Assembly (NCBI GenBank): GCA_016927835.1
Contig: JAFGMA010000119.1
Coordinates: 1-53,388, forward strand
DNA: 53,388 bases
Direction of reading: 5' to 3'
Source of the DNA: Candidatus Zhuqueibacterota bacterium
GTDB lineage: Bacteria; Zhuqueibacterota; Zhuqueibacteria; Thermofontimicrobiales; Sulfurfontimicrobiaceae
Shown: positions 34,694 to 44,333 of the stretch, in pieces
How the letters are laid out: the number at the start of each line of letters is the position of its first letter
How positions within the stretch are numbered: position 1 is the stretch's first letter
Notes under the pieces: generated by a model
Told to the model about the DNA's origin: nothing
Databases searched by the model: none
What the model saw: only the letters and a program-made list of their open reading frames with translations
Position numbers and translations under genes: made by a program

Positions 34694-37600
34694 TTATTGA
34701 ATGCAATACAGTTTTCCGTCTCCGCAACCGACCAGAATCTGAATTTCACCAGTTCCGAACAAATCGCAGACAATGGGTTGACCTACCGCTGCCGGCAATC
34801 GAACATCCAACGCAACGCGTTTCGCCTTGTTATCGCCGCCGCGAAGTGCCATCAAATGCCCATCGGTCGTGCCGAAAATAAATTCGGGATTACCATCGCC
34901 ATCAATATCTGCCGTGATGACTGGTGAAATGCTCGATGTCACCGGAAATTCCCATTTTGTTTCACCGGTAAGCGCATCCATGCAAACGAATTGCATGTTG
35001 GGACCATCAACCGGGTAGAATTGAGGCCAGTTGTAAAGTTGACCGATCGTCACCGAGCCGATTTCAACGCGTCCATCGCCATCGACATCGGCAATCCCTG
35101 CCGGCTTCCAGCCTGACATAAACGGGCGCCACCACAATTGCTCACCATTCAGTCGCTCTACGGTGACGCTGTATGCGCCGCCAGTCCAGACGATGAATGG
35201 TTCCCCGTTTTCCGGCTCGACGATTGTCGGGATATGGTAACCGCACCATTGGGTAATGGGGTAAATATCTCTGCCGGTCATTCCGTTGAGTGAGCGGTGT
35301 TCGAAGAGATCGCGCAATAAAATGTCATCCCCGCCGTTCCCGGTGAGATCGTACACTGCCGGATTGCCATTTCCGCACGTTATGTTCCAGATGACCGAGT
35401 CATTATCCGCCCGGATGCAGCGGCTTCTCAATGAAATGATTTCACCGGATGCGACGTACAAGTCCCATCGGTCGCGATTGGTGAATTGACCGAACGTGTA
35501 ATAGCGTGGCGCATTGGTCAATTCATACGCTTTTTTCAGTTTACCCTTTACATCCAGCACGGCGAGTAAATTTGGCTCTCTCGAAACGAGCACTTCCTTT
35601 TTGCCATCGAGATCCAGATCAAGGATTAGCGGGCGCTTTTGTCCCTGGTTGGTTTCCCAGTCGTACTGATTGGTGGATATTGGCACTTCCCATTCAAACA
35701 CAGGGCGCTTTTTGCCTGGTTCCGGTTTAAGGCAGATAAGTGTATCCGGCGCCGCGTTGACTAATATCCGCAGAACGCCATCTCCTGCCAGATCTCCCGC
35801 GAGCGGGTAGCATATCGGTCCGCCGCAAGGAAATTTGGCTTTGACGGCGCCGGTTTCGGAGACCAGGTAGAAGGAATTATCGTCCCGGCTGATGAGACAC
35901 GTCGGTTTATTATTCACCTGATCGGGATAAAATGCAACCAGGCGGGTGTTCGGATTACCCTTGAAGGGCGCCTCGGATATCCATGTCCGGGTTAATCCTT
36001 CGGCAGTAAGCTGGTAGCCCTCAACCGCCGCGATATTGCCTTTAGCGTTGAGTTTCTCAATAAAAATGCCGCCGGGCAGTTGCGTGGATTTTATTGGTGA
36101 TTCAGATTTGTAGAATTCTTTCAAAATATTTGGTGGAAACTCGCGAAAGGTGCGGGCGGTGAGCAAACGGCAATCTTGAAGCGCGCCCGTCGTTTCAATC
36201 TTCCCTTGCTTCAGTTGTACAACTTTAATCTCCGAAGTTGGAATGTCTTTGCGCGATTCTGGTTCGTATATTTCACTGAGCAGCAAGTGCGGGGGCATAT
36301 CCGGACTAAGTCGCACAGCATTAACCGGATAGGTATCGGGAAGGTGATATTTTATGTCGCCTGTAACGGCATCCACCAGATATGTTGCCCAATTGGGTTG
36401 ACTGGTTTCATCCCACAGCCCATAGAGCAATTCGACCTTTCCGTCACCATCGAAGTCATCTACAGCGTGGTCGAATAGTCGCAATTCCTTGTGATCGATG
36501 GGGTAGTTTTGCTCAAAAAATTTGTCCCATAGAAGCTGGAGCGAATCGCCTGCTACATTCTTGACCGCGCAAATATGCTCGCGCACGCGGTCGGCGAACA
36601 TCACGATATCGGGATAGCCATCACCATCAATATCTTTCACCACCAATAAGCCGTAATTTCGACCTGTAGGTGCTTCCAGATGCATTTTCACGGAGCCGTC
36701 GATGCCGCTATAGACGAAGAAATTTCCATACGTTGCGGCAACCAGTTCAAGATTGCCGTCGAGATCCATATCCGCGAAGGCGATGCCCGGAACAAAATTG
36801 TCTTTTTCATAATCATAGGTCCAGGCGACGTTGCCCTTCTCGATGCCATTTTCAAAGGACAGGCAATAGCCCAACCGGTGCTGGTTGCAGACGACAATTT
36901 GCTGTCCCGCGATATCCGGATTCAATTTGGCGACGCGCGCGCCAAAAACCGAATACTTCGAATCGTGCTCGCATCTGTAGCGAACCTTGCCGGTGTGTCC
37001 GTCCAGAACCTGGATTACGCCGCTGCCCGCAATGAGCAATTCCTTTTGTCCGTCACCGTCAAGATCGTACATTCCGTAAATGACGGTATTTTCCATGGGG
37101 ATTCCCCAGAGCAGGGAGCCATCGAGTCGATAGGCAGAAAGCCGCCCGCCGATGCCGATTAGCAGTTCCAATTCATCATCGCCATTCACGTCGTCCAGAA
37201 ATTCACTGCCGGAAGAGCCGCCGAGGGAATACGACCATTGAATCTGCGGTTGTTTCAGATTGCCTTTCAATGGCGAATGCGCGGAATGCTGCCGATCGCG
37301 GCGGAACATGGGCCATTCACCGGGCAACACATCATGTTTGAGGCGGGGTGCGAGGGCGGTCGGTTGCGCTTGCATTGGCTCGAGGCTCTGGATTTTAACC
37401 TGCCCGATCTCGATCTCTGTTTCAGCTTCAGATGCGCTGTAGATTTTGAATTGAAATTCAGAATGTTGATTTTCAACTGAACTAACTTTATGCGCACATT
37501 CGTAAATACCGTCACGCGTCAGATAGATCACTTTTTGATCCGCACGTATTTCAAACTGCCAGTGGTGCCAGTTTTCATCGGTTCGGTAAATTTTATACTG

Positions 37601-38020
37601 CTCATCCACTTTGTAGCGATCGCGAATGAGCTGCATCATGAATCCGAGCTGCAATGGCGCGCCGGTACCAAACTGCCATTCGAATTTTGATAAATGTCCA
37701 GTTGCGTTATCATCCCTGCCAACCTGACTGAGTTTCAAATCGATGTCCAAAGCAAAATCGCCAGCAATCGTGAAAGCTTTATTCAGGGTCACCAGCAGTG
37801 ATTCCGGTTCCGTCGATTTAAGGACGACATGCAGGTTTTTGTGCGGAAATTCCAGCCTTGCAGTTTCGGATTTTTTGATGTTGAAATCCGAGATACTGGC
37901 TTTCCAGTCATTGATCTCGAAAAGCGTTGTTTGTGGCATAGTTGGTTGAACTCCCATGAGCGTTAATGCGATGACGAGAAAACACGTTCTGGTAAACTTT
38001 TTAACATGCTTGAGTTTCAA
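34694..38020 (-). CDS. Giant FG-GAP/beta-propeller surface protein, class A (second paralogue)
   Basis: A 1108-residue protein, closely related to the neighbours at 31394 and 39993. It has a clear signal peptide (TCFLVIALTLMG, cut near PTMPQ). The sandwich domain at about 30-235 includes LDIDLKLSQVGRDDNATG; the propeller begins near GEWPMFRRDRQ, with calcium loops DVNGDDELE, DLDGDGQKE, DMDLDGNLE, DIDGDGYPD, DFDGDGKVE, DLDLDGKKE, DVDGDGRVE and DIDGDGNPE. The end QILVGCGDGKLYCIQ is almost identical to that of paralogue 1. There is no T9SS tail. The start is TTG 38018-38020 with a strong GGAGGT site (38027-38032). It reads into paralogue 1 with a 9-base gap: a two-gene unit. Confidence 0.87.
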   Translation of the reverse strand: MKLKHVKKFTRTCFLVIALTLMGVQPTMPQTTLFEINDWKASISDFNIKKSETARLEFPHKNLHVVLKSTEPESLLVTLNKAFTIAGDFALDIDLKLSQVGRDDNATGHLSKFEWQFGTGAPLQLGFMMQLIRDRYKVDEQYKIYRTDENWHHWQFEIRADQKVIYLTRDGIYECAHKVSSVENQHSEFQFKIYSASEAETEIEIGQVKIQSLEPMQAQPTALAPRLKHDVLPGEWPMFRRDRQHSAHSPLKGNLKQPQIQWSYSLGGSSGSEFLDDVNGDDELELLIGIGGRLSAYRLDGSLLWGIPMENTVIYGMYDLDGDGQKELLIAGSGVIQVLDGHTGKVRYRCEHDSKYSVFGARVAKLNPDIAGQQIVVCNQHRLGYCLSFENGIEKGNVAWTYDYEKDNFVPGIAFADMDLDGNLELVAATYGNFFVYSGIDGSVKMHLEAPTGRNYGLLVVKDIDGDGYPDIVMFADRVREHICAVKNVAGDSLQLLWDKFFEQNYPIDHKELRLFDHAVDDFDGDGKVELLYGLWDETSQPNWATYLVDAVTGDIKYHLPDTYPVNAVRLSPDMPPHLLLSEIYEPESRKDIPTSEIKVVQLKQGKIETTGALQDCRLLTARTFREFPPNILKEFYKSESPIKSTQLPGGIFIEKLNAKGNIAAVEGYQLTAEGLTRTWISEAPFKGNPNTRLVAFYPDQVNNKPTCLISRDDNSFYLVSETGAVKAKFPCGGPICYPLAGDLAGDGVLRILVNAAPDTLICLKPEPGKKRPVFEWEVPISTNQYDWETNQGQKRPLILDLDLDGKKEVLVSREPNLLAVLDVKGKLKKAYELTNAPRYYTFGQFTNRDRWDLYVASGEIISLRSRCIRADNDSVIWNITCGNGNPAVYDLTGNGGDDILLRDLFEHRSLNGMTGRDIYPITQWCGYHIPTIVEPENGEPFIVWTGGAYSVTVERLNGEQLWWRPFMSGWKPAGIADVDGDGRVEIGSVTIGQLYNWPQFYPVDGPNMQFVCMDALTGETKWEFPVTSSISPVITADIDGDGNPEFIFGTTDGHLMALRGGDNKAKRVALDVRLPAAVGQPIVCDLFGTGEIQILVGCGDGKLYCIQ

Positions 38021-38026
38021 TGTGTT

Positions 38027-38083
38027 ACCTCCGGATGTTTCATGAAAATCAATCTCGCTCCGTCGCTCTGCGACGCGCGGACA
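38027..38083. other. Intergenic gap with small hairpin
   Basis: Fifty-odd bases between the S9 peptidase and the FG-GAP gene. It holds the GGAGGT ribosome site and a perfect hairpin, CGTCGC-TCT-GCGACG (38059-38073), whose stem sequence recurs in the 39.8-40.0 kb gap (TCGCTCTGCGACGCG). Confidence 0.45.
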
Positions 38084-39244
38084 TTATTCGAATGTTTGTA
38101 TGAATTCAAGGCATTTCTCAAAAATTTCATCACGATGGCGCTTCAAACTATGTGTATCATCCTCAAAGATGATTAGCTCGCATGTCCCTTCACCTGCATT
38201 GACGCGCTGTTGAATGAGTTTTAACTCATCGATTGTAGCTGCCGTATCGAGCGCTCCATGAAAAATGAGCAAAGGGACACGGATGCGCCTTGCTTGTTCT
38301 ATAGGTGAGCGTTCGATGAGTGCAACAGCCCGTTCTTTCGGATCCGAAGGCAGCGATCGCTGTGAATGAGGTTCAAAGCGATGCAAACCAGATAAAGTCC
38401 ACAAAGCAATACCCGAATCCCACGGAATCTCTTCGCCCGCAAGTGCCAGGAATGTAATAAATCCGCCATAGCTACACCCTGTGAGGATTAAGGGCCTTTT
38501 GTTGCCCGTACGTTTTTTCCAATCCTCGCCGCAAGCGATGACATCCCAAACATCACCTCGTCCGTATTCTCCGCGATTTGCCTCCTGATGAGCTTTGCCA
38601 TATCCGCTGCTGCCGCGATAGGCAGCGCAACAAATTTCAATCCCTTGCGCCAACAAGCGCAACATAAACGGGTCATTGGGATCAATGGGAGCAAAAGGAC
38701 CGCCGTGAACAAATAATATTGCCGGCTGTTTCGCCTTTAGGGGGATAAATCGTTTTACAGGTACTTCAAATCCATCACGTGATAGGATCGTATATTCTTC
38801 GGTGCGAAAAGATGGTTTTTTCTGCGGTTTGGCTTTCAAAACCGGAATACATCTATCACCAATTTTCCAGTTGTAAATACAGGAGTTCGTTCCCAGAAAA
38901 TATACTGATGTTCCTGCTTGATCAAAGCCCGTGATGAATTCTGTAAAATAGTCTTTGACTGGCGCAAATGAAGCTAATTCAAGACGATCGAGTAGCTCAC
39001 CACCGGGAAAAGACAATACGGACAAGGTATCGCTGCCAATACAAAGAATTCGCTTCCCGTCAGGGATGAATATACCGCCACGAAGGTCGCTATGCTCATA
39101 GCTCCAGAAGACCGTCATGTCACCAATATCAATCACTGTCAATCGTTTTGTGCTTCCCTTGATTTGCGTGATCAAAATGTAGCGCGAGTCCGGTGACCAA
39201 GCAAATCGCCCAACCCGGCAATGTGTTCCTTGCTCAACCGGCAC
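38084..39244 (-). CDS. S9 prolyl-oligopeptidase-type peptidase, C-terminal part (split gene)
   Basis: The larger piece of an interrupted S9 peptidase: end of the beta-propeller plus the alpha/beta-hydrolase catalytic domain. Numbered in this piece, the nucleophile is S258 in GCSYGG, the acid D333 in HGALDTAAT and the base H365 in DDTHSLKRH; all three are present and in order. The frame is the same as that of 39260-39781 and follows one TAG codon (39260-39262) by 15 bases. The first start available is GTG 39244, without a good ribosome site, so independent expression is doubtful. Taken together the reading frame has 565 codons, the size of an acylaminoacyl-peptidase-like S9 enzyme. It lacks a signal peptide. 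Confidence 0.8.
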   Translation of the reverse strand: MPVEQGTHCRVGRFAWSPDSRYILITQIKGSTKRLTVIDIGDMTVFWSYEHSDLRGGIFIPDGKRILCIGSDTLSVLSFPGGELLDRLELASFAPVKDYFTEFITGFDQAGTSVYFLGTNSCIYNWKIGDRCIPVLKAKPQKKPSFRTEEYTILSRDGFEVPVKRFIPLKAKQPAILFVHGGPFAPIDPNDPFMLRLLAQGIEICCAAYRGSSGYGKAHQEANRGEYGRGDVWDVIACGEDWKKRTGNKRPLILTGCSYGGFITFLALAGEEIPWDSGIALWTLSGLHRFEPHSQRSLPSDPKERAVALIERSPIEQARRIRVPLLIFHGALDTAATIDELKLIQQRVNAGEGTCELIIFEDDTHSLKRHRDEIFEKCLEFIQTFE

Positions 39245-39259
39245 ATAAGAGCATTCGCC

Positions 39260-39781
39260 CTATTTTACGTTTACAAAGTAAATCCACATTGGTCTTTCAG
39301 GTTCATTCAAATGCTGCCGATGGAACACGACATATTCCCCGGAAGGCGACCATTGCGGATATCGGTCTACCTCTTTGGCATTGTCCGTCAATTGGGTTGT
39401 TCGCTTTGTGATGGGGTCAATGCAGTAAATATCCGGAGGAATCAGCGTTTCCCGGTCGCGGGCGGAATAGACAAGCTGTTGACCATCTGGCGACCACTCT
39501 ACAAATCCGGCTTGCAGACGGGAGTCTTTATAAATTAAATGAATCTTACCGTCTTCGAGATTATATAGATAGAGACAGCCATCGTTGCTACCAAAAGCGA
39601 GCTGCGATCCATCGGGCGACCAGCGAATATGTATTGGTAAATACCAGCTTGGAATTTCTGCAATAAGCTTTTTGGTCGTTGAGCGAATTTCAATCCTCTC
39701 CGTGCTATCCCAATCCCAGGAAAGCACGGCGAAAAGCTTCGACTTTGCGTGAAGATCAAAATGGCTCAAAGTTGAAGACAT
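39260..39781 (-). CDS. S9 peptidase, N-terminal propeller part (split by amber codon)
   Basis: A 173-residue piece, three to four WD/TolB-like propeller blades (IRWSPDGSQLAFGSNDG, VEWSPDGQQLVYSA, PQWSPSGEYVVFH). It ends IYFVNVK then TAG, while the next codons continue the same reading frame (GECSYVPVEQG, then FAWSPDSRYIL, another blade). So this is the N-terminal third of one S9 gene interrupted by a single stop. ATG 39779-39781 has an excellent AAGGAG site. All other codons are intact, which points to a recent mutation, a sequencing error or read-through. TAG is a normal stop elsewhere in this window, so general recoding is unlikely. Confidence 0.85.
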   Translation of the reverse strand: MSSTLSHFDLHAKSKLFAVLSWDWDSTERIEIRSTTKKLIAEIPSWYLPIHIRWSPDGSQLAFGSNDGCLYLYNLEDGKIHLIYKDSRLQAGFVEWSPDGQQLVYSARDRETLIPPDIYCIDPITKRTTQLTDNAKEVDRYPQWSPSGEYVVFHRQHLNEPERPMWIYFVNVK

Positions 39782-39827
39782 TTAAATTTCTCCTTATGAT
39801 TTGCTACCTTTCAAAGGCTTAATATCG

Positions 39828-39966
39828 TTCCGCCGGTCTTCGGCGGAATGCATTCCCCTCGCTCTGCGACGCGTTGATACGTAACATGCCCAAAAACATT
39901 TATCTTCTGTATCGCCTTCGGGACGGAGACCGTCCCGCCTGCGTTCCCCCGCAGAGCGAAGGAACG
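39828..39966. repeat. Composite palindromic element with three hairpins
   Basis: An intergenic element between the FG-GAP gene (39993) and the S9 peptidase. It contains TTCCGCCG-GTCTT-CGGCGGAA (39828-39848), the perfect palindrome GGAATGCATTCC (39844-39855), GGGACGG-AGA-CCGTCCC (39920-39936) and CGTTCC...GGAACG (39942-39966). The TCGCTCTGCGACGCG part is shared with 38059. It looks like a genome-wide interspersed palindromic repeat rather than a gene; a terminator role is possible. Confidence 0.6.
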
Positions 39967-39992
39967 AGAAAATATTCTTAATATTAAAAAAT

Positions 39993-42900
39993 TCATTCAA
40001 TGCAATAGAGCTTTCCGTCAGCGCAGCCGACCAGAATTTGCATCGCGCCGGTTCCGAATAAATCGGCGACAATCGGGGTTCCCACTGCCGCGGGAAGCGA
40101 TACATCAAAGGCGATGCGCCTGGTTTGATCATCACCGCCGCGGAGTGCCAATAGATGACCATCCGTGGTGCCGAAAATGAATTCCGGATTGCCGTCACCA
40201 TCCACATCCGCGGTGATGGTTCCGGAGATGCTCGAATTGACTGTGAATTCCCATTTTGTCCGTCCGGTGAGCGCGTCCATGCAAACGAATTGCTCATCCG
40301 GACCGTCAACAGGGTAGATATTAGGCCAATTGTATAATTGTCCCAACGTAACGCCGCCAATTTCCAGTTGCCCATCGCCATCCACATCCGCCAGACCGCA
40401 AGGATGGCGATAGGTGAAAAAGGGTCGCCACCAGAGTTGTTCGCCGGTCAATTTCTCGGCAACCACGCTGTAAACGCCGCCAGTCCAGATAATGAACGGT
40501 TCTTCGCCATCGGGATCCGCAATCATCGGGAGATGATATCCGCACCATTGCGTGATCGGAAACGTATCCCGCCCGGTGAGACCATCGAGCGATCTGCGTT
40601 CGAACAGATCGCGCAAAACAATATCTTCATAACCATTACCGGTGAGATCAAACACAGTTGGCGGACCATTACCGCAGGTGAGCTCCCACGCAGCCGTCTG
40701 GCTCGCGTCAATCGGCACAACCTGGCTTTTGGTTGATACCGAGCCTGTGCTGTAAGAAATAAAAAGGTCCCATTTGTCGCGCCCGGTAAATTGCCCGAAG
40801 GTGATATATTTGGGGGCTTTGGCAAATGTGAACGAACGTACCGTCTTGCCGCACTGGTTTACGAATACCAGCTTGTCCGGCGGCTGGCTGAAGATGACTT
40901 CATTTTGCCCGTCGGAATCCAGATCTGCGACAATGGGTACACCCTGTCCCTGAATCGTGCCCCAGCCCAATTGGTTTCCCATTATCGGTTGCTCCCACTC
41001 GACTATCGGTGGTTTTTTATCGGGCAGAGGTTTCAGGCATTTAAGGTTGCCGAAAGGATCAGCCGTCAGGATGCGCAATATGCCGTCATCGGAAAGTGCA
41101 CCGGCGACTGGCTGACAGACCTGCCCGCCGCACGGATACTTTCCGATTAAGTCTCCTCCCTCCGACAGCAAATAGTAGTGGTTGTCATTTTTGCTGAAAA
41201 GAAATCCGGCTGCCTCTTTTTGGAGATCTGGATAAAAGGTTAAAAATGAGGCATCCTCAAGTTGCCCGAAAGGTGCTTCCCGCGACCAGATCGATTCGAG
41301 GGAATTCCCGGATTTGCCCTGAATAAATTCAATCGCTGTTATTTTTCCGCTGTCATCGAGCTTTTTGAAAAAGCCGCCGCGAGAAAATCGCTCTGATTTC
41401 AAATTGGACTGGGAAGCCGACCAATTTTTCATGCGGTTCAGCGGAAAATCGATGAATGATTGGTTGGTTATCAGAATGCGATTCCGCAATTCAACTAATG
41501 TCACTGGTTGGCGATTCGCCACGGAAACAACGCGGAGATGTGTCGTATTTAATTCTTTTCGATTTTGAGGACTGCTCAGCAGGAGTTGCGGCGGCTGCTC
41601 CGGGAAGAAGCGCAGTACATTCACCAGGTATGCATCAGGAATTTCCAATTTCGTTTCGCCGCTCACGGCATCGACCAGCAACGTTCGCCAGTTGGAATAC
41701 GAGGTTTCGTCCCACAGCCCGTAGAGAATTTCAATTTGCCCATCGCCATCAAAATCGTCCACGGCATCGTCGAAGACCCGCATTTCCATTTGATCTACCG
41801 GATAATTTTGCTCGAAAAATTTATCCCACAGCAATCGCAGCGATTTCCCGTTCTCATTTTTGACGACCGCAATGTGTTCGCGGAGTTGATCGGCGAACAT
41901 GATGATATCCGGATAGCGATCGTTATCGATATCCTGAACCACGAGCAGACCGTAATTCCGCCCTGTGTTGGCTTCAAGTTGCATTTTAACCGATCCATCC
42001 AGACCGCTATAAACAATAAAATTTCCGTACGTCACGACGACAAGTTCCAGCACGCCGTCAAGGTCCATATCCACCAGGGCAAATTCAGGGGTGAAATAGC
42101 GCATTTTATAATCATAAGTCCACGCCACTTTACCGTTTTCAATGCCATCTTCAAAGGAAAGGCAATAGCTGATTTCGTTCCGCGTACAGATTACAATCTG
42201 TTGCCCGCGGAGATCAGGATTAATCGCTGCGATTTTTATCCCACTGACATGATATTTCTGGTCATAGGGGCATTTGTAGCGCACTTTCCCGGTTTTCCCG
42301 TCGAGGACGTGTACTGTCTGAATGAAGCCCGCACCCAACACCAGTTCCTTTTGACCGTCGCCGTCAAGGTCGTGCATGCCAAAAATGTAAACATTTTCGA
42401 GAGGTGTATCCCAGAGATAGGTTCCATCGAGTCGATAGGCAGTGAGACGACCATTAATCATGACCAGAATTTCCGCGTCACCATCCCCGTTGATATCATC
42501 GACAAAAGAGCCGCCGAAAGAGCCGCCAAAGGTAAACGCCCACTGCACTTCGGGAGTTGTCATGTTGCCTTTTAAAGGCGATTGTCCCGTGTGATAACGG
42601 TCCCGGCGAAACATGGGCCATTCACCAGGAGAGATTGTATGTTTTAGCCGATGGGATGGGGAAGAGGCGCTTTTGGCAAGCGGCTTAAGCCTAGAAAGCG
42701 CCAGTTCGCCGATTTCGACTTCGGTCGGCAAATCCTTATCGGCATAAATTTCAAATTGCATCGCGGATGGTTGTGGCGATTCGGATGTATTGCCAACACT
42801 GATTTCATGTGCGCATTCATACGATCCATCCCGGCTCATGAGGAGCATTTTTTTATCCAATCTGAACTCAAAATGCCAGTCATGCCAGAGCGCATCGGTT

Positions 42901-43331
42901 CGATATATTTTATATTGGTTGTCGACTTTATAGCGATCACGATTAATAAGAATCCGTACGCCTAGATTTAGAGGCGCGCCGGTATTGAAGCGAAATTCGA
43001 ATCTCGAGCGATAACCTGTGCCATCGTCGTCACGACCCACCTGATTCAATTTCATCCGCAGATGTATTGCGAAATCCGATTCGATCGAAAATGGATTCCG
43101 GTACTGAAGCAGCAGCGATTCTGCGGGCGCGGCGGCAACTTCAATGTGAACAGATTCCTTGTCGGTCGAGATACGAGCGCTGTCGCTTTTCGTCACACGG
43201 AAATCGTTTTCAAGCGCTGTGTTCCAGTTTTGAATTTGCATGATCACTGCGCGATCCTTTGATTGAGATGAGTTAGCAATCAGAATAGACAGCGACAGGA
43301 AGATCGCCAACCATTTCAAGTATCCACTCAC
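39993..43331 (-). CDS. Giant FG-GAP/beta-propeller surface protein, class A (third paralogue)
   Basis: A 1112-residue protein, same layout as 34694: signal peptide (WLAIFLSLSILIANSSQS), sandwich with MKLNQVGRDDDGTG, GEWPMFRRDRY, then the propeller with DINGDGDAE, DLDGDGQKE, DMDLDGVLE, DIDNDRYPD, DFDGDGQIE, DLDSDGQNE, DVDGDGQLE and DVDGDGNPE, ending ILVGCADGKLYCIE. One loop has lost its glycine (DIDNDRYPD). GTG 43329-43331 is the start (GGAG at 43338-43341, 6-base spacer); two TTG codons farther upstream are less well placed. No T9SS tail. The upstream deacetylase ends 48 bases away; the S9 peptidase lies downstream after the palindromic element. Confidence 0.87.
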   Translation of the reverse strand: MSGYLKWLAIFLSLSILIANSSQSKDRAVIMQIQNWNTALENDFRVTKSDSARISTDKESVHIEVAAAPAESLLLQYRNPFSIESDFAIHLRMKLNQVGRDDDGTGYRSRFEFRFNTGAPLNLGVRILINRDRYKVDNQYKIYRTDALWHDWHFEFRLDKKMLLMSRDGSYECAHEISVGNTSESPQPSAMQFEIYADKDLPTEVEIGELALSRLKPLAKSASSPSHRLKHTISPGEWPMFRRDRYHTGQSPLKGNMTTPEVQWAFTFGGSFGGSFVDDINGDGDAEILVMINGRLTAYRLDGTYLWDTPLENVYIFGMHDLDGDGQKELVLGAGFIQTVHVLDGKTGKVRYKCPYDQKYHVSGIKIAAINPDLRGQQIVICTRNEISYCLSFEDGIENGKVAWTYDYKMRYFTPEFALVDMDLDGVLELVVVTYGNFIVYSGLDGSVKMQLEANTGRNYGLLVVQDIDNDRYPDIIMFADQLREHIAVVKNENGKSLRLLWDKFFEQNYPVDQMEMRVFDDAVDDFDGDGQIEILYGLWDETSYSNWRTLLVDAVSGETKLEIPDAYLVNVLRFFPEQPPQLLLSSPQNRKELNTTHLRVVSVANRQPVTLVELRNRILITNQSFIDFPLNRMKNWSASQSNLKSERFSRGGFFKKLDDSGKITAIEFIQGKSGNSLESIWSREAPFGQLEDASFLTFYPDLQKEAAGFLFSKNDNHYYLLSEGGDLIGKYPCGGQVCQPVAGALSDDGILRILTADPFGNLKCLKPLPDKKPPIVEWEQPIMGNQLGWGTIQGQGVPIVADLDSDGQNEVIFSQPPDKLVFVNQCGKTVRSFTFAKAPKYITFGQFTGRDKWDLFISYSTGSVSTKSQVVPIDASQTAAWELTCGNGPPTVFDLTGNGYEDIVLRDLFERRSLDGLTGRDTFPITQWCGYHLPMIADPDGEEPFIIWTGGVYSVVAEKLTGEQLWWRPFFTYRHPCGLADVDGDGQLEIGGVTLGQLYNWPNIYPVDGPDEQFVCMDALTGRTKWEFTVNSSISGTITADVDGDGNPEFIFGTTDGHLLALRGGDDQTRRIAFDVSLPAAVGTPIVADLFGTGAMQILVGCADGKLYCIE

Positions 43332-43379
43332 GGTCAACTCCAATATTTATTCATCGAATTCTCTGGTTGATATTCATCA

Positions 43380-44333
43380 TCATAACATTGATATAACGTC
43401 TCTAACCGTACACATCCAGGCTTTTTCTGGCTTTTCTGCCGCATGCTGCAGCAGCGTTTTGAGCATGATGTTTTCGCGATCGTGCAAATAGTGCGTATAT
43501 GGATGCCATACGGGCATCCAGACAGTTTGCTGCTGATACGCGAGGTCGAATACATCCAGATTGTATTGAATCCACCTGTCGATTGCATTGCCGGGCGTCC
43601 AGGGCGCTCGCCAGTTTTCTGCAACCGGTTGATGACCGCTCGATTTGCGCCAGTCGTGGAATGCCTGCGGATGGATGCAAAAATGGGTATCAAACCAGTT
43701 GCGATCGCTTAATCCTTGCATCGGGATTTCGATCAGACCGGTTTCGTAGCGATACGGCTGTTCGAACACAGTCAATCTGGCGGCATTCTTGATATCCGAT
43801 TCGTCGAAAGCATGTTGGTGATCTTCTTTCACAAATTGAAATTCACCATTGGTGATGGGATCCCGGTATGCTGAACTGACGTAGCTGAATCCGTTTTTTA
43901 GAATGACGCGCTGGGTTTCCGGTTTGCCGTTCAAGCCGTTGAGAATTCCGCCGGGACCCCGGAGAACAACCGATTTCACACCCAACCGATTTTCGAGCAG
44001 CACATTCGATTTGCTCAATTCCTCATCGATGAGTTCCAGATCGTTGACTGCCAGACTCACGTGTGAGTAGGTATGCGAATCAATTGTATGTCCTCGCGCG
44101 AGAATTTCTTTGAGATAATCAATATTGCGTTCTTCGAGTCCGTTAGTGACATAAAAGAAATGCAGGCTGACATTGTAGCGTTCGGCAACATCGCAGAGTG
44201 CCAGCGTATATTTCTGAAGCTCGGGCATGATGCGTCCGTTATTGGTGATCGTTGGCGAATAGCCGGCGCACATTTCCAGATCGTAACTGAGCGCTGCTGC
44301 ACAATGCACATTTTCGGGTAGATTGAGTTTCAC
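43380..44333 (-). CDS. NodB-homology deacetylase-like protein (second copy)
   Basis: A 317-residue cytoplasmic-type protein. Motif 1 is SYDLE (D18, E20; canonical TFDDG), motif 2 DSHTYSH gives His87 and His91. Later segments include RGPGGILNG (about 135-145, a likely substrate loop) and MPVWHPYTHYLHD. The fold is the NodB-type barrel, like the deacetylase at 17329, but the two are only distantly similar. GTG 44331-44333 overlaps the TGA of the kinase gene (GTGA, 44330-44333), with AAAGGA six bases upstream: translational coupling. It may act on the same compound as the kinase. A carbohydrate substrate is a family-level expectation only. Confidence 0.82.
   Translation of the reverse strand: MKLNLPENVHCAAALSYDLEMCAGYSPTITNNGRIMPELQKYTLALCDVAERYNVSLHFFYVTNGLEERNIDYLKEILARGHTIDSHTYSHVSLAVNDLELIDEELSKSNVLLENRLGVKSVVLRGPGGILNGLNGKPETQRVILKNGFSYVSSAYRDPITNGEFQFVKEDHQHAFDESDIKNAARLTVFEQPYRYETGLIEIPMQGLSDRNWFDTHFCIHPQAFHDWRKSSGHQPVAENWRAPWTPGNAIDRWIQYNLDVFDLAYQQQTVWMPVWHPYTHYLHDRENIMLKTLLQHAAEKPEKAWMCTVRDVISML

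Noticed and set aside
39260..39262. Genome-wide recoding of TAG as an amino acid
   Set aside because: TAG ends several ordinary genes here at the expected family length (323, 26511, 27527, 29336, 30343), so only a local event explains the split S9 gene.
41565..42575. 336-codon plus-strand open frame
   Set aside because: It lies entirely inside the third FG-GAP gene on the opposite strand; the repetitive Asp/Gly codons of that gene leave the antisense frame open, and there is no ribosome site or domain.
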